This document shows positions 1-11,320 of a stretch of 64,000 nucleotides of DNA, piece by piece (position 1 is the stretch's first letter; each line of letters opens with the position of its first letter). The position numbers and the translations under genes are program-made. Source of the DNA: Sapria himalayana (Eukaryota > Streptophyta > Magnoliopsida > Malpighiales > Rafflesiaceae); the NCBI GenBank assembly GCA_029783825.1, contig JAREIK010000748.1, positions 547,999 through 611,998 on the forward strand. The letters run 5' to 3'. The notes under the pieces are model-generated. The model was not told the origin of the DNA. It made no database searches and saw nothing but the letters and a program-made list of their open reading frames with translations.

Positions 1-829
1 TATAAATAAGGTATAGCTAGAGACATTAAACATAGTACTATTTGAAAAACAACCCAAGATTTTTCTTGCATTGTGTATGAATAAACATTTCACAATATAA
101 ACTATTTACTTACTAATAAATCTCAAAACTTTGAATCCTATTGCCAAAATAAAATCCCATAATGACACTCAAACCTAGTCGTGGTTATCATAGATAAATT
201 TTCTTTTGGTATGGATGTTTGGAGGAACATTCATTGCTCAGGGATGAACAATACATTTAGCATGAGAGTTTATTTGATACTCAAAATATCAAATAAATGG
301 TACCATTTGGGGAAGTAAAATATGTAATATTTGTATGAATACTAGTGGTTATCAAAGAGATTTCAGTAAAATCTTATTTTGAAGAGAAAGTGATGCAAGT
401 TAGTTGAATTAGTAAATTCAGTAAAGAAAGACTTGTAGGAAAGAGAAAGTGATAGAGAGACATGATAATTCTCTTGTCATGACTTATATACTCTTGCCAT
501 ATTAGCTTTAAGTAGTTGCATTCTTTATTGGTCATAACATTATCAAAATAATCATGACTTTCTTTGTATGTCATAACTATACCACCAAGATGTTAGAATA
601 ATTGTTTATTTAACACAAATATCATGATTGCAACTATTTTTGGAGTCATAACTACACTAGCTCTAAACTACATATTAGTTATTATATTATTTTTATCTCA
701 TAGAAGTTGAGTAATTTATTGATACAAGCAATCATTAGACATTTTAAAATCATGACTTATTCAAAAAAAAAACCAAAAAATCAATAGATGTAGATTAGAA
801 TATCATTTTTTATCATTACTATTCATTTT
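1..829. other. AT-rich non-coding stretch, no gene seen
   Basis: No reading frame longer than 66 codons and no recognisable domain on either strand. The text is AT-rich with scattered TCATGAC/GTCATGA words, which also occur in the repeats that follow, so it may be decayed repeat sequence. I see no promoter, RNA gene or terminal repeat here. Confidence 0.5.
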
Positions 830-1115
830 AGAGAGCAGTGTCTCAGTCATGACCATCCACAACACCACAATACTTCACCCATAAAGACAACACTAAAGTC
901 ATAGATGAATCTTAGTATTATTACTTTGTGTTATAGAGAGTAATGACTCAATCATTTCTATTCACATCACCATGGCACTCTATCCATAAAGCCAAGACCA
1001 AAGCCATGACTACTTACCAATATTGTAATATTGTGTTATACAGAGTTAAGCATTAGTCATAGCCATTCATAATACTATGATATTTATACTTCAGTGAAGA
1101 TCCAAAGAGATGGTA
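830..1115. repeat. 105-bp tandem repeat, about 2.7 copies
   Basis: Units start at about 830, 935 and 1040, each opening with an AGAGAG-like word. They share a TCATGACCATCCA-like block, a CCATAAAG(A/C)CAA block and a TATTGTGTTAT-like ending. The spacing is 105 bp both times. Divergence between units is clearly visible, so this is an old local duplication. No coding content. It directly precedes the 805-bp array and may be part of the same repetitive domain. Confidence 0.7.
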
Positions 1116-1120
1116 GATTC

Positions 1121-3900
1121 ATGACCTCCAATTTGTGTCATGACATCCAACTTAAAATGTCACTTAGATTATCAAAGTAATAGCGAGAGAGGAAAATAGG
1201 ATCAAAAGAACATGATGATTCATTCTAAGCCTAAGCATCGAATCCTCAATCTCAATTGGGAAAAAATTCAAGGTGAACAACTAGTAAATTCAAATGGAAT
1301 TAGAGTTTTCTTCTTGGAAATTAATTTGGGATTTCATTAGGAATCCTATAATTCATGAGATGACTTTTCATATATCTCACATGATATTATCTTTAATGTC
1401 TATCTAAATTGAATTCTAAGATTTATTTATGGTTATGTAATTTGTATTCTGATGTATAATTACATTTATGACTTTATATTTGATTTCTAATATGTTTGGA
1501 TGTTGATGGAGGTGGATGAACTTAAAAACTAAAAATTAGGATTTTCATAAATGTGCTAGTTTATGTGTGTCTGTAGTGGTAGATGATAATAGATATGTCA
1601 CAGGACATACTCATGTAATTCAAATTGAATGAATTGAAAGCCCTTCTAAACATAATGCATAAGATAAACAAAAGAGAAAATCTCAAGTTCAAGTATATTA
1701 ATCATTGTAATCATGATATTCATGAAGCCGAAAGTATAAACATATTAGAGACTAATCTATTATGTACTTTATAGATGAATAAACCTCAGAGTAATGTGGG
1801 AGTTAACTATAATGTCTAACCAAAGAGTTTTACCATGGTATGAGAGTAATGTGTTAGCTATGATAGATTCTAACATGTATGTCATGGGTATTATAGAACC
1901 AAGGATTTAAAAATCCTTAAATGCAATTCATGACCTCAAATTTGTGTCATGAGATCCAACTTAAAATGTCACATAGATTCTCAAAGTAAAAGCAAGAGAG
2001 GAGGAGAGGAGCAAATGAACATGATGATACATTGTAAGCCTAAGCATCGGATCCTCGATTTCAATTGAGGCAACATTCAAGGTGACCAAGTAAAATCAAA
2101 TGGAATTAGGGTTTTCTTCTTGGATATTAGTTTGGGCTTTCATTAGGAATCCTATAATTCATGAGATGACTTTTCATATATCTCACATGATTTTATCTAC
2201 AATGCCTGGCTAAATTGAATTATAAGATTGGTTTATGGTTATGTAATTTGTATTTTGATGAATAATTACATTTATGACTTTATATTTAATTTCTAATATG
2301 TTTGGATGTTGATGGAGGTGGATGTACTTAGAAACTAAAAATTAAGATTTTTATGAATCTGCTAGTTTATGTGTTAGTAGTGGCAAATGATAATAGGTAT
2401 GTCATGAGATATACTCATGTAATTCAAATTGAAGGAATTGAAAGCCCTTCTATTCATAATGCATAAGATAAACAAACATGTGAAAATTTCAAGTTCAAGT
2501 ATATTAATCATTGCAATCATGATGTCCATGAAGCCAAAAGTATAACATATTAAAGACTAATCCATTATGTACTATATAGATGAACAAACATCAGAGTAAT
2601 GTGAGAGTTAACTATAATGTCAAACCAAAGAGTTTTACCATAGTATGAGATTAATGTGTAAGCCATGACATATTCTGACATGTATGTCATGGGTGTTAGA
2701 GAACCAAGGATTCAAAAATTTTTAAATGCAATTCATTACCTCAAATTTGTGTCATGACATCCAACTTAAAATGTCACATGGATTAACAAAGTAAAAGTGA
2801 GAGAGGAAGAGTGGATCAAAAGAACATGATGATTCATTCTAAACGTAAGCATCGAATCATCCATCTCAATTGAGGCTAAATTCAAGGTGAACAACAAGTA
2901 AATTCAACTTGAATTAGAATTTTCTTCTTGGAAATTTGTTTGGGCATTCATTAGGAATCCTAGAATTCATGAGATGACTTTTCATATATCTCACATAATT
3001 TTATCTCCAATGCTTGGCTAAATTAAATTCTAAGATTGGTTTATGGTTATGTAATTTGTATTGTAATGAATAATTACATTTATGACTTTATTTTGATTTA
3101 TAATATGTTTGGATGTTGATGGAGGTGGATGCACTTAAAAACTAAAAATTAGAAAATTCATGAATGTGCTAGTTTATGTGTGTCGGTAGTGGCAGACAAT
3201 AATAGATATGTCATAGGACATACTCATGTAATTCAAATTGAAGGAATTGAAAGCCTTTCTAATCATAATGCATAAGATAAACATGTGAAAATCTCAAGTT
3301 CAAGTATATTAATCATTGCAATCATGATGTTCATGAAGCCAAAAGTATAAACAAATTAAAGACTAATCTATTATGTACTATATAGATGAACAAACATCAG
3401 AATAATGTGGGAGTTAACTATAATGTCTAACCAAAGAGTTTTACCATAGTATGAGAGTAATGTGTAAGCCATGACATATTCTGACATGTATGTCACGGGT
3501 GTTAGAGAACCAAGGATTTAAAAATCTTAAATGCAATTCATGACCTTAAATTTGTGTCATGACATCCAACTTAAAAAGTCACATAGATTCTTAAAGTAAA
3601 AGAGAGAGAGCTGGAGAGGAGCAAAAGAACATGATGATTCATTCTTAGCCTAAGCATCGAATCTTCGATCTCAATTGATGACAAATTCAAGGTGAACAAT
3701 AAGTAAAATCAAATGGAATCAGGGGTTTCTTCTTGGAAATTAGTTTGGGCATTCATTAGGAATCCTAGAATTCATGAGATGACTTTTAATATATCTCACA
3801 AGATTTTATCTCCAATGTTTGGCTAATTGAATTCTAAGATTAGTTTATTGTGATGAATAATTAAATTAATGACTTTATGTTTGATTTTTAAATATGTTTC
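1121..3900. repeat. ~805-bp tandem satellite array, units 1-3 and left part of unit 4
   Basis: Units begin at 1121, 1930, 2735 and 3540 with a sequence like ATGACCTCAAATTTGTGTCA; the periods are 809, 805 and 805 bp. Shared landmarks in each unit include CATGATGATTCATTCTAA, a CATGAGATGACTTTTCATAT block, GTTGATGGAGGTGGATG, and a closing AACCAAGGATTTAAAAAT. Units are highly similar, with point changes and small indels. No open frame is conserved between units, so this is non-coding satellite or a tandem duplication of intergenic DNA. Unit 4 stops at 3900, where a gypsy element is inserted, and resumes at 9520. Confidence 0.9.
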
Positions 3901-4447
3901 TGTGACACCCTATATTCCTCAAATGTACAATGTGCAATAATATACAACGTGCAATAAAATATGGGATGACATCCCATTCATTCAATCACACAATACAACG
4001 TGCAATAAAATATGAGATGACATCCCATTCATTCAATCACACAATACAATGTGCAATAAAATAAAATTTTCTCAAATGTACAATACATTTTTTTTTTGTT
4101 TTACATTTTATTTGCTCAGGGGAAGAAAGAAACCACACGACATATTATTTAAGCCACAACCTGCTTTTCTTCACATATGCGATCCCATATGTGGATCTGT
4201 CATCTGTCTTGGACCAGTACCTGAAAAGGGGTTTCAAAATGGAGTGAGCAAAGCTCAGTGGGGTAAACTCATTTAGAGTTACTGCTTACCTAAGTGCACG
4301 TAAAATATCATGAATATATATCAACACACATTCTAGTACAATGGTTATATGAATGAAATTATGGATGAAATATTTATATGCACATATTCCTGAGTCTCAT
4401 CGACTCCTTCACACATGCCGAAGCCATATGTGACATATTATATATCT

Positions 4448-4449
<2 letters not shown>

Positions 4450-4530
<81 letters not shown>

Positions 4531-4533
4531 TGT
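4450..4533. repeat. (TA)n followed by (TATG)n microsatellite inside LTR
   Basis: About 25 TA repeats run into about eight TATG repeats. The same position in the related LTRs carries short TA tracts (near 8353 and 16,827), no dinucleotide run (near 20,085) or a pure TG tract (25,561). Confidence 0.95.
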
Positions 4534-5401
4534 ATATATATCTATAGAAATATTTATTTTTTTGGAATTATTCCAAAAAATATGGACCTCCTCTAAAAAA
4601 CATATTGACCATTTATCTGAATAAAATATAATTTTCTTGGATTTACTCTAAGAAATAAGCACCGCCATAACTCTGCATGGACATTGTCCTAATTCGAGTT
4701 CATAATCTATAATAACCATGTATCAAATAAAATCTCGCGCAACTCAGTCTGGACGTTGTCTCAATTCGAGTTTGCTAAATACCATCCATATACCTTTATA
4801 TATATATATATATAATGCACACACCCATGTATATGGAATGTTCCCGTGCATATAAAATACAATTATGTCATTTCCAATTTAACCCATGTTCTAGACATAA
4901 TTTTAACAATCCAAATCCAATTCATCCTATATTTTTTTTACTAAACAAAATACCGAAACTTTTCACCAATTAATTATTTCCAATAAAATTTCTAGTAATT
5001 CAAATTGAAATATAAAACATGATCATTTCTGGCCATTAAATAGAAAGAAATTCTGATAAGAGAAAACCGCTACCTTTTAGAAAATTTTACAGAAACTTTA
5101 TAAATTTGAAATCAATGTGAAGATCTTCTTATTAAGAGTAACTTTAGTTCTTGGACTATTTCATTCCGATTCCAGAATGATCTATTATGATTAAAAAAAA
5201 ATTCACAGATTTTTTTTATTTTGTACTGTCTCTCTCTCTGACGCTGAATGTTTTTTTTTTCAGCCTTTCTCCCATTTTCCGGATTCCTAACATTTCTCTT
5301 TCTTTTTTTAAATAATTATTTTCATTAATTAATAATAATAAATTTTTATTTTCCTTTTAGGTTGACACCTGGACAACTGACGGACCGCCTGCGTAGGCAC
5401 A

Positions 5402-5422
5402 GCCACGTTTGGATGACGTGGC
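5402..5422. promoter_or_regulatory. ACGT dyad (G-box-like) in LTR U3
   Basis: A 21-bp imperfect inverted repeat starts GCCACG and ends CGTGGC, with two ACGT cores. It lies about 271 bp inside the LTR end at 5693, which is the start of U3 in the element's own orientation. The same dyad sits at nearly the same distance in five other LTRs of this window. ACGT cores are the known contact sites of plant bZIP factors; activity here is inferred. Confidence 0.55.
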
Positions 5423-5693
5423 ACTGTCTTTCGGTTAAGCAAATTTTTTTAAAATATTCTAATAATTATTTAATTAAATAAAAATATAACAAATTTTGAT
5501 TTTCTCAGAATTTAATGAAATTTGACACCGTAGCTATATTTTCCAAGACGAATTCAATAACGACATCCATTTTATTATTATGGCTCTAACATTTTTAGGT
5601 TATTTTCTATTATTACAAAATTATTATTTTGCCTTTTTTTTCCAGAAATCAAATTATGTTAGTTATTTAATCTTTTTTTTACGGAATTTCACA

Positions 5694-5708
5694 TTCTCTT
5701 CTCCTTAA
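5694..5708 (-). promoter_or_regulatory. Polypurine tract of gypsy element 1
   Basis: Read on the minus strand, the sequence AAGGAGAAGAGAATG abuts the 3' LTR. This is the expected position and composition for the plus-strand primer of an LTR retrotransposon. Confidence 0.75.
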
Positions 5709-5819
5709 AGAATTTCATCCCGAAATTCTCACAAATACATCTTTGCACTTATAAATATATTATAAAGTTAAATAATTATTAAATTACTAAAATACATACC
5801 TTAATTTTCAAATAAAAAT

Positions 5820-5980
5820 GGATAAGCAACACACAACATGTCTTCATGTTCCCGTATTGCTTCTTCTATTCATTGATGTTGTCATATCACTTTTACTAGT
5901 CTCACAGTTTTGCGTCGCAAAACTTGATCTCGACTATCAATGATTCGTACAGGCATTTCTTTAAATGTTCCATCTGCGTC
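5820..5980 (-). pseudogene. Remnant of integrase tail and chromodomain fused to protease region
   Basis: Just before the 3' LTR the minus strand encodes the family's last residues. They include a SLIVEIKFCDAKL segment (from about 5940 down), corresponding to the end of integrase, followed by a broken chromodomain-like stretch. In the complete relative these residues lie 2.5 kb downstream of protease. Here they are joined to it near 5975-5985, so this is the scar of the internal deletion. Non-functional. Confidence 0.65.
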
Positions 5981-6483
5981 AATAACGGAAAAACATCCTC
6001 ATATTCACAAACTATCCGATGAAGATTCATATTCAATGTCCATTCTTCTTCTAGGTTGAGACATGCCAGCCAACCCATAAGTTTTCCATGCCATTTAGAA
6101 TCATACATAGTTTTGAATAAATCATTAAGCTTATCCCCCTGAAATACAACACATATATCGTCTAGTGTGTAGATAATAATTCTTCTACTATCACAATCAA
6201 TAATGACCCGATGTGCTGTTAACCAGTCCATGCCAAGAATTACATCAAAATCTGACATGTCCATGACTTTAAGATTTGCCATGAATATAATCTCTGAGAT
6301 TTCTAACTCACAATCTTGACATATTTGACTAATTTTCACTTTAGACCCCAAAGGAGAAGTCACATGCAATAACTTGTCCAAGTTTTTAACTATTAATTCC
6401 AATTCTTTCACACATGATGTAGAAATAAATGAATGTGATGCACCATAATCAAATAGAACTTTTTCCCATAAATGAAAAAGCAA
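5980..6483 (-). pseudogene. Retropepsin-like aspartic protease (gypsy gag-pol), truncated
   Basis: An open frame of about 190 codons contains a retroviral-type aspartic protease. The active-site region reads VLFDYGASHSFIS; the family has Asp-Ser/Thr-Gly, so the second catalytic-loop residue is changed to Tyr. A later FDVILGMDWL block matches the second conserved segment of this family. The frame then reaches the CEYEDVFP segment that precedes reverse transcriptase, where the internal deletion begins. It would normally cut the Gag-Pol polyprotein in the virus-like particle. With the altered DYG and missing pol it is very unlikely to work. Confidence 0.8.
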
Positions 6484-7646
6484 GTACCTTGTACTACTGA
6501 CTGATCAATCCTTTCCATATGTGGTGTAATTGCATAGACATGCCCTTGGGTCCTTAAAGTCCTAGTCTGTGAGCTCTCACCTCGACCCATGCCTTGGCCT
6601 CCCTGATATGCTTGTGAAGTAGGAGATATTTTTTGAATACTCTGAGATTGCACCCAATTCCTTGGACCTGTACTAGAGAATGGAGGAATAAACTATGTTA
6701 GCAAATTTCCCACTGATGTTTGGGACTGTGATGTCTCATAATCCTGGAATTCCTGCTTCCGTAGACACTCCTATTTCTAATGTCTAGGCCGATGACATAA
6801 AAAACAATTTTTCTATCCAATTTGGCTAGAATTCCCAGTCTGGCGTTGGCCTTGATAATCAAGAATGTGTCCATAAAATCTACGTGGGATAAATGGTCTC
6901 TGCCACTTTCTAGAAAAATATTGATTCTCATTTCTCTTTACACTAGCACTGCCATTCATTTTCCGGATATTTCGTGCATCTTCAACCTCCCGCTCGATGT
7001 CTAAAGCTGTCTTAACCATCGAATCCATATCTTGGATAAGAAATCCCACAATCTTGCCTAGACTAACTAATTTTAATTCATCTTCAAAATTTCGAACCTT
7101 AGCCACATTAGTAGCCACATAATCATTCCCATAACATATCAACTCGGTGAATTTAGCCACATAATCCAGCACCATCATATTTCCATGTCTAAGTTCAAGA
7201 AATTCTCGAGCCTTGGCATGTCTAGCTGAAGTCGAAAAATATTTTTTTCATAAATAGTTCTTTGAATTCTTCACATGTCATTGCCTCTATATTTTTCGAG
7301 ACCTTGATCCAATCACCCCAAATTTACTACTCACTACTAGTTGAAATGCTGCTAGCCGTATCTTGGTAGCATTGGAAGTGATTTCCATTCTATCCAAGAT
7401 TTTATCAACTTGTTGAAACCAATGATCTCCCACCATTGGGTCTCCTCCCCCCATAAATATTTAAGGATGGTGTGCCTTAAAATTTTGGAGGTTAATTGAT
7501 CCTTCTTGACCTCCAATTGCACTAGTTTGTGCAACTCTTATAATAGCAATACCCACAGCCTCTATCAGAGCCTACTGATCAAAGAAGGATGGGGATTGAT
7601 CCTCATTTCGTGGTCGTCCCTTGTGTCCTCGTTCTCTACTTTCCAT
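6484..7646 (-). pseudogene. Gag polyprotein of gypsy element 1, degenerate
   Basis: The likely start is the ATG at 7646, reading MESRERGHKGRPRNEDQSP. In-frame stops and frameshifts follow. Recognisable parts, in order, are an NFKAHHP...MGGGDPMV segment (about 7480-7430) and the retrotransposon Gag core with LDYVAKFTEL (7178-6813). A CCHC zinc knuckle lies at about 6785-6830, where all four ligands of CX2CX4HX4C survive but two stops interrupt it. Gag forms the particle and the knuckle binds element RNA. The protein cannot be made intact. Confidence 0.75.
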
Positions 7647-7890
7647 CTACATAAGTCAAATAATAATATAGGAATCACATTCATTCCCTATTATTAGTGC
7701 ACATACCAACTAATAATAGTCTTTTCATTTTGAAACTATCGTTTTATTTCCTAAACCACTAAGGTTATGTTTCTTTACCCTATTATTTTTCTCTTTCCCT
7801 GAGTATTAGATATTTATATATCTAAACTTTTCTATCGCATTATGAAACTTGTACCAATTTCTGAGGTATATATAATCATAAACCTAACAT

Positions 7891-7900
7891 CTGATACCAA
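7891..7900 (-). promoter_or_regulatory. Primer-binding site, initiator tRNA-Met type
   Basis: On the minus strand TTGGTATCAG lies three bases inside the 5' LTR. It matches the start of the TGGTATCAGAGC site used by plant elements primed with initiator tRNA-Met. The same word occurs at the corresponding spots near 25,110 and 30,005, which supports the call and fixes the element orientation. Confidence 0.85.
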
Positions 7901-7902
7901 GC

Positions 7903-9519
7903 TGTGACACCCCAAACCCTAGGGGGTCTCATTCATTCCATCACACAATACAATGTGCAATAACATAAAATTTTCTCAAATGTACAATATATATTTTTTT
8001 AATTTACATTTTTTTTTGCTCAGTGGAAGAAAGAAAACACACAACATATTATTTAAGCCACAACTGGCTTTCCTTCACATGTGTGATTCTGTATGTGGAT
8101 CTGTCACCTGTCCTGAACCTATACCTAAAAAGAGTTCCCATAACGGAGTGAGGAAAGCTCAGTAGGGTAAATTCCTTCAAAGTTTCTCCCTACCTAAGTG
8201 AACGTAAAACATCATGAATATATATTAACACCCATTCAAGTACAATATTTATATGAATGCAATTATGAATGAAATGTTTATATGCCCATATTCTTGAGTC
8301 TCATCGACTCCCTCACACATGTCGAAGCCAAGTGTGACATATTAATATCTGGATATATATATGTATATATTTATATATATCTATAAAAATATTTATTTTT
8401 TTGGAATTATTCCGAAAAATATGGACATCCTCCAAAAAACATATTGGACATTTATCCGAATAAAATATGATTTTCTTGGATTTACTCCGAGAAATAAGCA
8501 CCACCATAACTCTGCCTGGACAAAGCCCCAATTCGAGTTAGCAATCTATAATAACCATGTACCAAATAAAATCCCGCGTAACTCAGTCTGGACGTTGTCC
8601 CAATTTGAGTTCGCTAAATACTATTTATATACCTATATATATATCATTCACCTATTCATGTATATGGAATATTCCCATGCATATGAAATACACTTATGTC
8701 ATTTCCAATTTAACCCATATTTCAAACATAATTTTAATAATCTAAATACAATTCGTCTTGTACTAATTTTTACTAAACGAAATACTGAAACTTTTCACCA
8801 ATTAATTATTTCCAATAAAATTTATAACAATTCGAATTGAAATATAAAACATGATCATTTCTGGCCAATAAATAGAAAGAAATTCTGAGAAGAGAAAACT
8901 GCTACCTTTTAGAAAATTTTACAGAAACTTTATAAATTTGATATTAATGTGAAGATCTCATCATGTAGAGTAACTTTAGTTCTTAGACTATTTCATTCCG
9001 ATTCCAGAATAATCCGTTACGATTAAAAGAAAATTCATGGATATATATTTTTCTGTACTATCTCTCTCTCCGGTGCCGAATGTTTTTTTTCAACCTTTCT
9101 CCCGTTTTTCGAATTCCTGACGTAGTTTCTCTTTTTTTTATAATTATTATCATTAATTAATAATAATAATTTTTTTTTTCCTTTTAGGTTGACACCTGGA
9201 CAGCCGACGGACCGCCCATGCAGGCACAGCCACGTGCGGACGATGTGGTGCGGTCTTTCAGTTGAGCAATTTTTTTTTATATTCTAATAATTATTTAATT
9301 AAATAAAAATATAACAAATTCTGATTTTCTCAGAATTTAACGAAGTTCGACACCGTAGCTATATTTTCCAAGATGAATTTAATAACGACATCCATTTTAT
9401 CATTATGGCTCTAAAAATTTTCTGGTTATTTTCTCTTATTACGAAATTACCATTTTGCCCTTTTTTTCCAGAAATCAAATTATGTTAGGTATCTATTCAT
9501 TTTTTTTTGGGATTTCACA
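7903..9519 (-). repeat. 5' LTR of gypsy element 1
   Basis: The LTR starts TGTGACACCC and ends GATTTCACA, 1617 bp. It is the partner of 3901-5693, with the same TCATCGACTC and CAACCTTTCTCCC landmarks. In element orientation it carries U3-R-U5 and would supply the promoter. I could not fix a transcription start from the sequence. Confidence 0.88.
9229..9249. promoter_or_regulatory. ACGT dyad (G-box) in LTR U3
   Basis: This copy has a perfect CACGTG core on the left arm (GCCACGTGC). The right arm is decayed to GATGTGGT. It lies about 270 bp from the U3 end at 9519, the same spacing as in the sister LTRs. Confidence 0.55.
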
Positions 9520-9949
9520 GTTTTGATATTGATGTAGGTGGATGCACTTGAGAACTAAAAATTATGATTTTCATGAATGTGCTAGTTTATGCATGTCGGT
9601 AGTGGTAGACAATAGATATGTCATGGAACATACTCATGTGGTTCAAATTGAAGGAATTGAAAGCCCTTCTAATCATAATGCATAAGATAAACAATCATGT
9701 GAAAATCTTAATTTGAAGTATATTAATCGTTGCAATCATGATGTTCATGAAGCCAAAAGTATAAACATATTAATAACTGATTTATTATGTACTATTTAGA
9801 TGAACAAACCTCATAGCAATGTTGGAGTTAACTATAATGTTTTACCAAATAGTTTTACCATAGTATGAGAGTCATGTATTAGACATGACAGATGGTGAGA
9901 TTTATGTCAAATCTATTAGAGAACCAAGGATTTAAAAATCCTTAAATTG
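9520..9949. repeat. Right part of satellite unit 4 (805-bp family)
   Basis: The unit resumes after the gypsy insertion with GATATTGATGTAGGTGGATG. It runs to AACCAAGGATTTAAAAATCC, the usual unit ending. Together with 3540-3900 it makes about 790 bp, close to one full unit. The array ends here. Confidence 0.88.
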
Positions 9950-11316
9950 TAGTTACATGTGTGGGATCGATTATTTTATTTGCATTTAGAATTAATTTAT
10001 ATTTATGACATGAATGATATGCCTCCAAGGTTATTGGCATTCAGTAGAGGCATCTCCCATTAGTCTCTATTCAAAAATCCATGAGGAAGACGATACTATA
10101 GTGATATGCATCATCTGAGCCTTCTATTTTAAAAAAAAAATTAATAATAAACCATCACATTAAATGTGACATTTTATTATCTTATATTTTAAATTTTCAA
10201 AAGTAGTTATTAAACATTTTAATTACATACATATATATAATCAAAATTAATTTAATACAAATCAATTAATTTGATTTAATAATAAATCATTTAATTCGAT
10301 TCTAATCAAATTAATTATTCTAATTATATACACATACATACTTTAAATAAATAAAAAAAATCTTTAAAATATTTTTATGGGTCTGGATATGGCTATGGAA
10401 GGGACTATGACCTAAATAAGATATTGAGCTCCCAATATAAATTATATTATACCATAATATTTATTAATTATAATTTATATCAATACAAAATTATAATTAC
10501 ACTCCCATATTTAAAATAATTTGTGCCTTTTGTTACTCAATACTTATTGAACTTCTTATATTAAGATTATAAATATCTATTGATTGAATTAAATTACAAA
10601 AAATTTAATTTAAGCAATCTCTAATTATTTTCTTGAGACTTTTCACTTAATTTATTTGAAATGTCATATTAAAATTCACCTATATAGCTTGATAATATCA
10701 AAATTTATAAGCTTCCTCAAGGGGGCATCATCAATACTTCTAATAGGACATGGATTCTATTAGTAATTAATATTTACCATATACTTGATAAAGTTATCTA
10801 ATTCATAAAGTTCACAAAACTATATTTAGATCACACTCTTTATGAATCAAAATTACTATTACAAAATGTATATGAATATTAATTACTTCAAGAATAAGAA
10901 CAATAATATTTATAATAAAAATGATATATTTTATTTTATATGTTAGTACAGAATAATGACACCATAATGGTCCAGTTCAATACATATAAGTGTACAAGCA
11001 CTATACGTTAAAACTTTATCATTCTCTATAGACAAGATAAACCTATTAAAATCTTGTGCTACATTTTTATTGATAGATTTTTCAATTCTATTTAAATTGA
11101 GAAGAATCAACTTATATTCTACAAGAATTGATGGTTTAATCTTATATGCATAAATCAAATTTTACATATCAAATCTTCTACAATGCAGAATAAAGGACAC
11201 ATACATTTGTACAAATTCAGCTCATTGTAAATTTTATTATTAAAACAAGAAATTGATGTTAACCAATTAAAAGAAGAAACATCCAAAAAAAAATTTTAGT
11301 ATTAATTTTTTCCAAT
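9950..11316. other. AT-rich stretch; may hold the 3' LTR of the adjoining copia remnant
   Basis: No gene. Read on the minus strand, a purine-rich tract (about 11,331 to 11,321) ends the copia coding remnant, and the LTR would begin near 11,317. Its far boundary could not be found because no second LTR copy remains in the window. Palindromic AT-rich patches such as 10,430-10,510 are probably unrelated. Confidence 0.35.
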
Positions 11317-11320
11317 AATC

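Larger units (their letters stand above)
3901..5693 (-). repeat. 3' LTR of gypsy element 1
   Basis: It ends TTTCACA at 5693 and begins TGTGACACCC at 3901, and aligns along its length with 7903-9519. It is about 175 bp longer than its partner, partly because of a 51-bp tandem unit near its left end (starts at 3945, 3996 and 4047) and partly because of a long TA/TATG tract at 4450-4533. The 51-bp triplication is absent from the other LTRs in the window and so arose after insertion or in its direct parent. Confidence 0.88.
3901..9519 (-). mobile_element. Tekay-like Ty3/gypsy element 1, internally deleted, inserted in satellite unit 4
   Basis: This 5.6-kb LTR retrotransposon lies on the minus strand. 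LTRs occupy 3901-5693 and 7903-9519, and both have the family ends TGTGACAC...TTTCACA. A primer site and a purine tract lie just inside them. Flanks are GTTTC (3896-3900) and GTTTT (9520-9524), a 5-bp target duplication with one change, and the satellite unit reads through once the element is removed. The interior holds gag and aspartic protease, then jumps straight to the end of integrase and chromodomain. Most of reverse transcriptase, RNase H and integrase are therefore missing. It could only have moved with proteins from a relative. The lineage call (chromovirus, Tekay/Del) rests on the chromodomain and long LTRs and is an inference. Confidence 0.9.
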
